Source: an uncultured Flavobacteriales bacterium (GTDB taxonomy: Bacteria > Bacteroidota > Bacteroidia > Flavobacteriales_G > Salibacteraceae). Taken from it: DNA of 64,000 nucleotides. The position numbers and the translations under genes were made by a program. Shown here piece after piece: positions 36,040-43,751 of this stretch; the stretch's first letter is position 1; each line of letters begins with the position of its first letter. A model generated the notes under the pieces. The model saw nothing but the letters and a program-made list of their open reading frames with translations. It was not told the origin of the DNA and searched no databases. Location: assembly GCA_937899835.1 (NCBI GenBank), contig CALCCE010000096.1, forward strand, positions 62,001-126,000, written 5' to 3'.

Positions 36040-36998
36040 AACAAATAGTGCTGTTGGCTGGTGTTTGCAGCCTGCTTTATGCCTGTGAAAGAGAGGAAGA
36101 TCCCATTCAACCCTACGATCGAGGTGGGGTAGAAACGGTGCAGATTGCCATGGGAGAAAACTATGGAACCCAGGTTTGGTATGATTTGGGAACCCAGCAA
36201 GTGGTGAGCACAAACGAGCGAAGTGCCTGGGACATTGCATTCGATTGCTCTGCCACCTCTAACAACATCTTTTTAAACACCTCGGTGGCCATGAAGGCTG
36301 CCCCTGTACCTGGAGCTGTATTCGAAGACGTAACCTCCGATGCTGGCCTCTTCTACCGTCCAGATCACCCCGAGGGGCATTCCGACAGTTTGTCTTTTGC
36401 AAATTGGGAAACCACCCCGGCAGTCTGGGTTTTGGACCTTGGTTTTCGAGCCAGTGGGACTTCTCGTGGCAAGCGTAAAGTATCCGTTGAGATGACCGCT
36501 GATGGGGCTTACTCCATTCGCCACGCTAAATTGGACGGCACAGAAGAGGGAACGGCTATCATTCAAAAAGACGATCGATTCAACTGGTTGGCTTTTTCGT
36601 TCACTACCAATTCTTCCATAGAAATAGAGCCGATCAAAGAAACGTATGACCTCTGTTTCACCACGTATACTACAGTTTTTTACGATCCTTATCTTCCCTA
36701 TTTGGTCAATGGGGTCTTACTCAATCCTCACAACACGCAAGCTGTCCGCGATACGATGGATGACTTTTCAGCGCTGAATCTGGATATATTGGCGGACCGA
36801 GACCTTACCACACAGGCCAACATTATCGGCTACAATTGGAAATCATATAACTTGGCCGAGGGGGCATTTACTGTATTTCCTCAAATTGTTTACCTGGTTC
36901 AGGATTCTGAAGGATTCTATTATAAGATGCACTTTATCGATTTCTATGATGCCAATGGCATTAAAGGGCATCCACTCTTCGAGATGCAGCGTTTATAA
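36024..36998 (+). CDS. hmuY: HmuY-like haem-binding lipoprotein (second copy)
   Basis: A 324-aa lipoprotein (lipobox Cys at residue 21, 'LLYAC') of the HmuY family: 'VQIAMGENYGTQVWYDLG', 'SAWDIAFDC', and 'GYNWKSYNLAEGAF' near the end, in the same order as in the first gene of the operon. Unlike that one it has no T9SS sorting domain, so it is predicted to stay on the outer membrane. The start lies inside the receptor gene. It ends the operon; a 7-bp hairpin follows at 37068-37088. Confidence 0.87.
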   Translation: MVEKLKQIVLLAGVCSLLYACEREEDPIQPYDRGGVETVQIAMGENYGTQVWYDLGTQQVVSTNERSAWDIAFDCSATSNNIFLNTSVAMKAAPVPGAVFEDVTSDAGLFYRPDHPEGHSDSLSFANWETTPAVWVLDLGFRASGTSRGKRKVSVEMTADGAYSIRHAKLDGTEEGTAIIQKDDRFNWLAFSFTTNSSIEIEPIKETYDLCFTTYTTVFYDPYLPYLVNGVLLNPHNTQAVRDTMDDFSALNLDILADRDLTTQANIIGYNWKSYNLAEGAFTVFPQIVYLVQDSEGFYYKMHFIDFYDANGIKGHPLFEMQRL

Positions 36999-37067
36999 TC
37001 ACGCTCAGGAGTTTCGTTGATTTATTCAGGTCTGCGCTCCTTCATTTAGGTGCTTTTCCGTTTCTTT

Positions 37068-37088
37068 GTAGCCCTTCCGAGGGGCTAC
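37068..37088. other. Hairpin after the haem operon
   Basis: GTAGCCC at 37068-37074 pairs with GGGCTAC at 37082-37088 (7 bp, 7-nt loop). It lies between the last haem gene and the DUF4836 gene. There is no T-run after it on the plus strand, so it may be a processing or weak termination site rather than a normal terminator. Confidence 0.4.
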
Positions 37089-37133
37089 CCTGGAAGGATA
37101 ACCCTCAATAAATGAAGTTTTTACCTGTTTCTT

Positions 37134-38777
37134 ATGCGCATGTCTTTTTCCCTCGTTCGTAAGCTCATTCCTGGATTGCTCGGAATAGCTTTTCTTGCTT
37201 CTTGTTCTTCTACTCCTGCACACCTGAAAACCATTTCGCCCGATTCTCCGGTGGTGGTTTCGGTAGACCTTACCAGTTTGGCCTGGAAGGGAGATTTACA
37301 AAATTTACCCAAAACCAAGCTCTACAGGCAAATGAAAGAGCAAATGGAATCTGGTGATCCCAAACGCTCAGAGCAGCTTAAAAAATACAGCAAAGACCCA
37401 TTTGCTGCCGGTATTGACTTCTTGGAAAATACTTACTTCTTTGTGCACATGGAGCCCAGAGAGGACAATCAGGAGTACAAAGACACCTACCTCTGTTTTG
37501 CCGCCGAGTTGTCCAATTCCGAGAAATTTGCTGGAATGATAACTGAGATGTTCGGTAGCGACAAAATCGAAACCAAAGAGGCTTTTCAGTCAGTAGCTAT
37601 TGATGAAGATGTAATGATTGGTTGGACAAACGAAGCTGCCGTTTTGGTAAGTTCCGAGCGCTACGATCCCAGCTTGGGAATTGCTAAAGTGATGGAAAAA
37701 GCACTTACTCGCACCGAAGAACAGTCGGTGTTGGCCAACGCAAATTTCAAATCCTTCCTGAAAAAAGACCACGACCTGTCAGCCTGGGTATCCACAACCG
37801 GCTTGAAAGATGAGTTTGAACGCTCCTTAGAAAAAACCGAAGAGGAACTCACCGCCGAGCAATTGGCAGACAATTACCTACATGCTTACCTCGATTTTGA
37901 AGACGGTGCGATCAAAATGGGTATGGATGGATTCCTCAACCAGGCATTGCCCGAAAAGTACCGCAATCGTAACGGTCGGGTACCCGAAGAATCGCTCATT
38001 GATTTTGTACCTGGAGGCGATGAAACCTATGCATTGATGACGGTAGGCTGGGATATGAAAGCCTCTGAGCAAGTGATGCGCGAACGCTTTGGAGAAGATG
38101 GCGAAAGGTTTCTGCAGCGTGTAGGCATGTCCTTCGACGACCTTTTTGAGTCCCTCACTGGTGATATGGTAGTGGCCGTTCCAGGGTTTGAAGAATTGGA
38201 AAGCGTTTCCAAAGACTACGACTATGAAACGGGTGAATTCATTGATCGGGTAGAGAAAAAGGTTCAGCCTCAGGTGATCTGTATCTTAGGAACTGGCAGT
38301 GATCAATTGACCGCTAAGGCCATCAAATATTTGCAAGAAGACCCTCAAATGGGAAATGCTGCCACAGTAACCCAAGAGGGGGGTAAGTATAAGATTACCA
38401 GTTCAGGCCCAGTGATCTACCTTGTGCAAAAGGAAAAGGCGCTTATAATCTCCAACAGCCCTACGTTGGCCGATGCGGCTGAAAATGGAGGATTTAGCGG
38501 AAGCGAAGCCCTTGCTGGTTCGCTTCGCGACAACGCTACCAACCAATCGTTTTCGGGATATTTCAACCTCAACTACGACAACTATCCAATGGAAGGCGTT
38601 CAAAGCATTCTGGGTCAATTTATGTCTACCATGTTGGCTGGTAAACGTGATCTTTTAGTTTACGAAGGCCTTTACATCACTGGTAATGAAGACCATTTAG
38701 ATGCTGAGTTGCGTTTCCACCAAAAAGATGAAAACAGCCTGGTGGTCATGATCAATATGCTGGACGGGGCCATCTAA
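37134..38777 (+). CDS. DUF4836 family lipoprotein
   Basis: A 547-aa lipoprotein (lipobox Cys at residue 24, 'FLASCSS'). The body resembles the DUF4836 family of Bacteroidota: 'PDSPVVVSVDLTSLAWKGDL' at the start, 'VPGGDETYALMTVGWDM' in the middle and 'FDDLFESLTGDMVVAVPG'. Function unknown; such proteins are thought to sit in the periplasm. The TAA stop shares a base with the ATG of the ABC ATPase (TAATG), tying it to that transporter. An ATG two codons later is possible. Confidence 0.8.
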   Translation: MRMSFSLVRKLIPGLLGIAFLASCSSTPAHLKTISPDSPVVVSVDLTSLAWKGDLQNLPKTKLYRQMKEQMESGDPKRSEQLKKYSKDPFAAGIDFLENTYFFVHMEPREDNQEYKDTYLCFAAELSNSEKFAGMITEMFGSDKIETKEAFQSVAIDEDVMIGWTNEAAVLVSSERYDPSLGIAKVMEKALTRTEEQSVLANANFKSFLKKDHDLSAWVSTTGLKDEFERSLEKTEEELTAEQLADNYLHAYLDFEDGAIKMGMDGFLNQALPEKYRNRNGRVPEESLIDFVPGGDETYALMTVGWDMKASEQVMRERFGEDGERFLQRVGMSFDDLFESLTGDMVVAVPGFEELESVSKDYDYETGEFIDRVEKKVQPQVICILGTGSDQLTAKAIKYLQEDPQMGNAATVTQEGGKYKITSSGPVIYLVQKEKALIISNSPTLADAAENGGFSGSEALAGSLRDNATNQSFSGYFNLNYDNYPMEGVQSILGQFMSTMLAGKRDLLVYEGLYITGNEDHLDAELRFHQKDENSLVVMINMLDGAI

Positions 38778-39418
38778 TGGACCTTCGACTCCAAAAAGTC
38801 GTACCCGTCCCGCTGCGCGATTGGAACCTCAGCCAATCTGGTGTTTGGAATCAGGAGGTACTTTTAGAGTGTGGGAAATCCTATTTGGTGACCTCTCCCT
38901 CTGGAAAGGGTAAATCAACCCTGCTGAACTTGCTATACGGCATTCGTCGTGATTTTGATGGTGAGGTAGTTGCTGGCAACCGAAAATGGAGCCACTTGAA
39001 AAGAAACCAGTGGGCCACCCTGCGGCAAACTGAAATTTCCATGGTTTTTCAGGGGTTGCGCCTGTTGCCGCAGCTCAGTGGTTGGGAAAACCTTCGTTTG
39101 AAATCCCGATTACCTCTGCATGTCACCGAATCCCGAATGCGGGAAATGGTGGAACTGTTGGGCATTGTAGATTTGATGGGCAAAAAGTGTGCGTTTTGGT
39201 CATATGGCCAACGTCAGCGTTTGGCCATCATTCGGGCGTTGTTGCAACCCTTTCATTGGTTGTTGTTGGATGAACCATTCAGTCACCTTGATCGGGACAA
39301 CATCGCATTGGCCGCACAGCTCATACAAGATGAATGTCAACAGCGCAATGCTGGCGTATTAATCGCTTCCCTTGGCGATGATTACGAATTGAAATTAGAC
39401 GCTCAATTGGCCCTTTGA
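38777..39418 (+). CDS. ABC transporter ATPase with unusual signature motif
   Basis: A 213-aa ATPase of the LolD/FtsE/MacB size class. Walker A reads 'TSPSGKGKSTLLNLLYG', the Q-loop is 'MVFQGLRLLPQLSGWENL' and Walker B is 'HWLLLDEPFSHLD'. The signature is 'FWSYGQRQRLAIIRALL', that is WSYGQ in place of LSGGQ. With the FtsX-like permease encoded 1 nt downstream it should form a mechanotransmission-type ABC complex. Overlap with the DUF4836 lipoprotein gene suggests the lipoprotein is its partner or substrate. Confidence 0.85.
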   Translation: MDLRLQKVVPVPLRDWNLSQSGVWNQEVLLECGKSYLVTSPSGKGKSTLLNLLYGIRRDFDGEVVAGNRKWSHLKRNQWATLRQTEISMVFQGLRLLPQLSGWENLRLKSRLPLHVTESRMREMVELLGIVDLMGKKCAFWSYGQRQRLAIIRALLQPFHWLLLDEPFSHLDRDNIALAAQLIQDECQQRNAGVLIASLGDDYELKLDAQLAL

Positions 39419-39419
39419 A

Positions 39420-40601
39420 ATGTTGCGGAAAGTACTTTGGAAAAACCAAGGCCTTGGAAAATTAATATTGGCCTCAATTGGCGCATTTCTGGGCCTGTTT
39501 CTGTTCCTCTTTTCCATTCAGTTCTACCAGGATATTCAATCCCTTTTGGCTAAAGACGATCTTTTTGGTGCCGGATTCTTGGTGATCAACAAGGAAGTAT
39601 CGCTTCTAAATATGGCTGGTGTGGGCAACACTGGTTTTCGAGACAATGAGTTGGAAGATTTAAAGGCCCAGTCCTACATTGAGGATGTAGCTCCTTTTGT
39701 GCACAGTACGTTTCGAACCTATGCCTCCATTGGTTTGGGAGGACAAGAACAGGAAATTCGCACCGATATTTTTTTCGAATCCATTCCCGATGCTTACCTC
39801 GACATTAATGCTGAAAAATGGGGTTGGGAAGGACCAGCAGATGAAATTTCCATTGCCCTACCGGCTGATTATTTGAAGCTGTACAATTTTGGCTTTTCGC
39901 AAAGCTATGGCTTACCCCAGGTTTCCTCAGGCACCATTGGCATGGCTCGATTAAAATTGAAGATCAGTGGAAAAGGCCGTACTGAAACTTTTTACGCGCG
40001 TATTGCAGGCTTTAGCGATCGGATCAATGCCATCTTAGTTCCCCAAGGGTTCATGGAATATGCCAATGAGAGGTTTGGCGACCGGGAGGCACGCAAACCC
40101 AGCAGGGTGTTGGTGGTGTGCAACGATCCGGCCCATCCCGACTTGGAGCAGTACCTTAAGGAAGAAGGCTACGAAACCAACCGGGAAAAATTGAAAAATA
40201 GCCGCATGCAAAGCGTTTTACGCATTGTAGTGGGCGTATTGGCAGGCATAAGCGTGCTAATCATTTCCCTGGCCCTAATTGTATTTACACTTTCTTTTCA
40301 GTTGATCATTACCGGTGCGGCAGAAGAAATTCAGCTCATGCTCCATTTGGGTACCAGGGAAGGGGCAATTGCTGGCTATTACCTCAAGTCTTTTTCCTTG
40401 ATTTTATCAGGCTTAGGCTTAGGTATAATTGGAGTAGTAGGCTATGTGAAAGGCTTGGTCATCGATGTTTTGCAAGAGCGCGGCTTTGAAATTCCCGAAG
40501 GCATCGATGCAGCTGTTTGGTTGTCACTGATGGTTGTATTGGGTGTATTTATGTTGGTAAACACCGTAAGCATTTTTCAGAGCCTTAGAAAGCTTGCCTG
40601 A
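39420..40601 (+). CDS. FtsX/MacB-type ABC transporter permease
   Basis: A 393-aa membrane protein with one helix near the N-terminus (about residues 13-36), a periplasmic domain of about 220 residues and three helices at the C-terminus ('VLRIVVGVLAGISVLIISLALIVF' and two more). This is the FtsX/LolE/MacB layout. It is the partner of the preceding ATPase. The substrate is unknown; the family works on lipoproteins, cell-wall hydrolases or exported compounds. It ends 6 nt before the start of the tandem duplication, with no obvious terminator. Confidence 0.85.
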   Translation: MLRKVLWKNQGLGKLILASIGAFLGLFLFLFSIQFYQDIQSLLAKDDLFGAGFLVINKEVSLLNMAGVGNTGFRDNELEDLKAQSYIEDVAPFVHSTFRTYASIGLGGQEQEIRTDIFFESIPDAYLDINAEKWGWEGPADEISIALPADYLKLYNFGFSQSYGLPQVSSGTIGMARLKLKISGKGRTETFYARIAGFSDRINAILVPQGFMEYANERFGDREARKPSRVLVVCNDPAHPDLEQYLKEEGYETNREKLKNSRMQSVLRIVVGVLAGISVLIISLALIVFTLSFQLIITGAAEEIQLMLHLGTREGAIAGYYLKSFSLILSGLGLGIIGVVGYVKGLVIDVLQERGFEIPEGIDAAVWLSLMVVLGVFMLVNTVSIFQSLRKLA

Positions 40602-41077
40602 CCGGTTTCAAGAAGCAATACTCCGAATCAAGGTGTTGATACGATGCTCTTCATCCATTGAGCGCTGATCGACGGGAATTTCAAGTAAAAGTTTTAGTCG
40701 TTGAGCTTTCTCGGCCAACTCAAGAATTGCTTCAATCCGGTGATGCACTGTCGCGATTTTTTGGACTTCTGAAGCGGTAGTCAGATGATGAGTTGAATCG
40801 CCTGTAAAGAGGGTTGGATCGCGATGAAATTGGTCCGGGAGTGCTTTGTCTTTTTTCATGCCGCCCGAGCCCAAAAGAGAATGCCAGGAGCCAAGGTTTG
40901 CGCTGATTTTTTGAATAGAATCCGTCTTGATATCCAGATTATAGAGACCCATTACTGATCCAATTCAGTCTACCGCAAATCCAAAAATCAGTGCAACCGG
41001 TCCACTGCGCAGCAGTGGCTACCTTGGAGGATGGTCAATGTCTTTTGGAGCTTTGGCAGGAAAAGGGGAAAGAGCTT
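40602..41077. repeat. 476-bp tandem direct repeat, unit 1
   Basis: Unit 1 begins at CCGGTTTCAA (40602) and the same ten bases recur at 41078 and 41555, so two units of 476-477 bp stand head to tail. The units are identical over most of their length and differ by a few bases only at the edges. Each holds one 114-aa gene and, upstream of it, a perfect CCACTGC-GCA-GCAGTGG hairpin (41002-41018 in this unit). Confidence 0.9.
40608..40952 (-). CDS. Unknown 114-aa protein, copy 1 of a tandem duplicate
   Basis: A small soluble protein of unknown family. The N-terminal half is polar with 'GSGGMKKDKALPDQFHRD'; the C-terminal half looks helical ('HHRIEAILELAEKAQRLKLLLEIP'). No signal peptide, membrane helix or known motif was recognised. 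A perfect inverted repeat lies about 50 bp upstream of the ATG. It is identical to its neighbour except at the last residues (SIAS here against IIAF). Confidence 0.6.
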   Translation of the reverse strand: MGLYNLDIKTDSIQKISANLGSWHSLLGSGGMKKDKALPDQFHRDPTLFTGDSTHHLTTASEVQKIATVHHRIEAILELAEKAQRLKLLLEIPVDQRSMDEEHRINTLIRSIAS

Positions 41078-41554
41078 CCGGTTTCAAAAAGCAATAATCC
41101 GAATCAAGGTGTTGATACGATGCTCTTCATCCATTGAGCGCTGATCGACGGGAATTTCAAGTAAAAGTTTTAGTCGTTGAGCTTTCTCGGCCAACTCAAG
41201 AATTGCTTCAATCCGGTGATGCACTGTCGCGATTTTTTGGACTTCTGAAGCGGTAGTCAGATGATGAGTTGAATCGCCTGTAAAGAGGGTTGGATCGCGA
41301 TGAAATTGGTCCGGGAGTGCTTTGTCTTTTTTCATGCCGCCCGAGCCCAAAAGAGAATGCCAGGAGCCAAGGTTTGCGCTGATTTTTTGAATAGAATCCG
41401 TCTTGATATCCAGATTATAGAGACCCATTACTGATCCAATTCAGTCTACCGCAAATCCAAAAATCAGTGCAACCGGTCCACTGCGCAGCAGTGGCTACCT
41501 TGGAGGATGGTCAATGTCTTTTGGAGCTTTGGCAGGGAAAAAGGAAAAGTGCTT
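41078..41554. repeat. 476-bp tandem direct repeat, unit 2
   Basis: Second unit of the tandem duplication, bounded by CCGGTTTCAA at 41078 and 41555. Its hairpin is at 41478-41494. Near identity to unit 1 points to a recent event. Confidence 0.9.
41084..41428 (-). CDS. Unknown 114-aa protein, copy 2 of a tandem duplicate
   Basis: The second copy of the unknown small protein, with the same start, length and upstream hairpin. Because the duplication keeps the whole frame and the same bases before it, both copies should be expressed alike if the gene is real. Intact frames in both copies support coding, but the event may be too recent for this to be strong evidence. Confidence 0.6.
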   Translation of the reverse strand: MGLYNLDIKTDSIQKISANLGSWHSLLGSGGMKKDKALPDQFHRDPTLFTGDSTHHLTTASEVQKIATVHHRIEAILELAEKAQRLKLLLEIPVDQRSMDEEHRINTLIRIIAF

Positions 41555-41582
41555 CCGGTTTCAAGGAGCTTGACGGTAACAC

Positions 41583-43040
41583 TTAATGAGTTAGCAGTAG
41601 GTCTACCTGATGGTGAAGTTCTTCCAAACATCGATCAATGGTCTCAAGATGGGTTCGAAAGGAAAGCACTGCTAACCTTAAATACACTTTTCCATCAACT
41701 GTAGTAGAGGAGAGGAACACCTTTCCGCCTTCTTGAATTTTTTTGACCAGTTGCAAATTGAAGGCATCTATGTCTTGACCATCCTCCGGACAATAGCGAA
41801 ATAGAACCACCGATAAGTCAGGTTCTGGGCCAACTTCAAATCCGGTAGACTCTTTTAGGAATTGATGGAAATACCGCGCGAGTAGAATCTTTTCATTCAA
41901 GGCATGCTTAAAGCTGTTCAAACCAAAGAGGCGCAGCGGAAGCCACATCCGAAGTCCTCTGAAATGTTTACTCAATTCGGGAGACAGATCGGCTGGTGAC
42001 CACTCCTCCGTAGCTCTCAAAGTGTCCTGCATGTAATTGGCTTGGTAAAAGTGAGATTGCTGTAGCAAAGCACCATTTTTGACCAATACTGCTCCAGTAC
42101 CGTATGGAAGAAACAATCCCTTGTGTGGATCGATGACCAGAGAATCGCTCAACTCAATCCCTTCGAAATGTTCTTTCACTAAATCTGAAAGCACAAAAAA
42201 ACCGCCATAAGCTCCATCAATGTGGTACCACAATCCCTCTTTTTGGGCAATTTCTCCCAATTCCTTCAATGGATCAACTGCACCCGTATCCGTCGTTCCT
42301 ACCGAGGCCACCAATAAAAAGGGTCGAAGCCCGGCTTTTCGATCTTTGTTCAACAGCAATTGAAGCGCCTCTGGCTGCATTCGAAACCGTTCGTCCACCG
42401 GCACCTCATGCAGTTTGGCCTCCGCCAAACCTGCAATGCGTAAGGCTTTGTTTACCGCATGGTGCACCTGCGCAGTACAATACACCACAGCCTTTGGGAT
42501 GTCAGCACAACGTAACTGATGCGCTTCGCGTGCCGTAACAATGGCCGTGAGTGTTGCAATAGATCCTCCCGAGGCAAGGCTGCCGGCAGCTGTTGCAGGA
42601 TAGCCAATGAGTTGGGCCATCCATTCTAATAGTCGGTTTTCGAGTCGAACCGCTCCGGGAGAGGCAAAGTAAATACCCGCATACCGGTTGGCAATCGCAG
42701 CTATAAAATCGCCAATGGCTGATGGATACACTCCACCACCCGGGATGTAACCCAAATGACCTTCTGATGCTGGATCAAGACCATGCGCATCGATTTCATT
42801 CCGAATAAAATCCAATGTTTCGGCCATCGGTAGCGGATGATCCTGAATGAAATCATTCCACTGCTCAGGTTTTCCCTTAGAGCCAGTGAAAACAGGCCTC
42901 TTCTCAAAGCCGGCAAAAAATGCTTCTGCATACCCTCCAGCCGCTGCTAACCATTGCTGGCGTGTTTCTGCCTCCGGTTCGAGTTTCCTGCTGTACTGAG
43001 CAATAGAATTGATTTTTTCGCGTAAATCAGGTAACTTCAT
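41583..43040 (-). CDS. PLP-dependent group II amino-acid decarboxylase
   Basis: A 485-aa pyridoxal-phosphate enzyme of the group II decarboxylases (aromatic-L-amino-acid/tyrosine/glutamate type). K307 in 'VIDPHKGLFLPYGTGAVLV' binds PLP; 'ASVGTTDTGAVDPLKELGEI' and 'WYHIDGAYGGF' are the cofactor blocks. The start at 43040 gives 'MKLPDLREKI'; the frame is open to a TTG at 43139, but the added 33 residues do not look like part of the family. The exact substrate cannot be read from the sequence. Monocistronic; divergent from the sigma-factor operon. Confidence 0.9.
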   Translation of the reverse strand: MKLPDLREKINSIAQYSRKLEPEAETRQQWLAAAGGYAEAFFAGFEKRPVFTGSKGKPEQWNDFIQDHPLPMAETLDFIRNEIDAHGLDPASEGHLGYIPGGGVYPSAIGDFIAAIANRYAGIYFASPGAVRLENRLLEWMAQLIGYPATAAGSLASGGSIATLTAIVTAREAHQLRCADIPKAVVYCTAQVHHAVNKALRIAGLAEAKLHEVPVDERFRMQPEALQLLLNKDRKAGLRPFLLVASVGTTDTGAVDPLKELGEIAQKEGLWYHIDGAYGGFFVLSDLVKEHFEGIELSDSLVIDPHKGLFLPYGTGAVLVKNGALLQQSHFYQANYMQDTLRATEEWSPADLSPELSKHFRGLRMWLPLRLFGLNSFKHALNEKILLARYFHQFLKESTGFEVGPEPDLSVVLFRYCPEDGQDIDAFNLQLVKKIQEGGKVFLSSTTVDGKVYLRLAVLSFRTHLETIDRCLEELHHQVDLLLTH

Positions 43041-43190
43041 GGTTGCGATTTTCACAATACTACTTAATCCAACACATCGATCAATAGGCCATAACCCGAG
43101 AAAACATGCTTTTTCCCGGGAAAACTTTGAATGCTCCAACCATTTGGAGATTCACCTGCATCTTTCAAACAGCAGAGGCATTCCTTCCGC

Positions 43191-43751
43191 ATGAAGTATT
43201 CTGACCAGAGTAGCGAGCAAGACCTTATTCTAGGGTGTCAAAAAGGGCATTCTCAGGCACAAAGGTTTTTGTACAAACGGTTCTACAGTAAAATGAAGAG
43301 CGTTTGTATGCGTTACGCCCGTGACCCTGATGAGGCAGAAGAAATGCTCAATTCTGGATTTTTAAAAGTTTTCAATGCCATCAACCGCTATGAGGCCAGA
43401 GGGTCTTTTGAGGGTTGGGTACGGAGAATTGTCTTGAATAGTGCGTTAGAACACATTCGAAGGCAAGTCAAATACCGGGAAACGCTCACCTTCGATACAT
43501 ATCACGAAGGTTCAGTTTCTTGTGATGCCGTCGAAACCTTGATGGTAGAAGACCTGTACAAAGTGATTCAGAAACTGCCTACCATGCAGCGAATGGTATT
43601 TTGTTTGAATTTGTTGGAAGGGTATACCCACAAAGAGATCGGAGAATTGCTAAGTATTCCGGCAGGTACCTCAAAATGGCACTTGTCAGAAGCGAAAAAA
43701 CAATTTTCTAAGCTTGCTAAAACCTACTATAGTAGATCGTATCAGAAATGA
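43191..43751 (+). CDS. ECF-type RNA polymerase sigma factor
   Basis: A 186-aa sigma-70 family factor. Region 2 is 'YARDPDEAEEMLNSGFLKVFNAINRYEARGSFEGWVRRI' and region 4 is 'LPTMQRMVFCLNLLEGYTHKEIGELLSIPAGTSKWHL'. It lacks regions 1 and 3, as ECF factors do. ATG 43191 is chosen over the longer frame from 43131 because the family starts close to the 'EQDLILGCQKG' block. Its TGA overlaps the ATG of the next gene (ATGA), the usual arrangement of an ECF factor and its anti-sigma factor. Confidence 0.92.
   Translation: MKYSDQSSEQDLILGCQKGHSQAQRFLYKRFYSKMKSVCMRYARDPDEAEEMLNSGFLKVFNAINRYEARGSFEGWVRRIVLNSALEHIRRQVKYRETLTFDTYHEGSVSCDAVETLMVEDLYKVIQKLPTMQRMVFCLNLLEGYTHKEIGELLSIPAGTSKWHLSEAKKQFSKLAKTYYSRSYQK

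Noticed and set aside
41507-41704. A 65-aa plus-strand frame at the edge of the duplication
   Set aside because: It spans the duplication edge and the end of the decarboxylase gene in antisense; no support.
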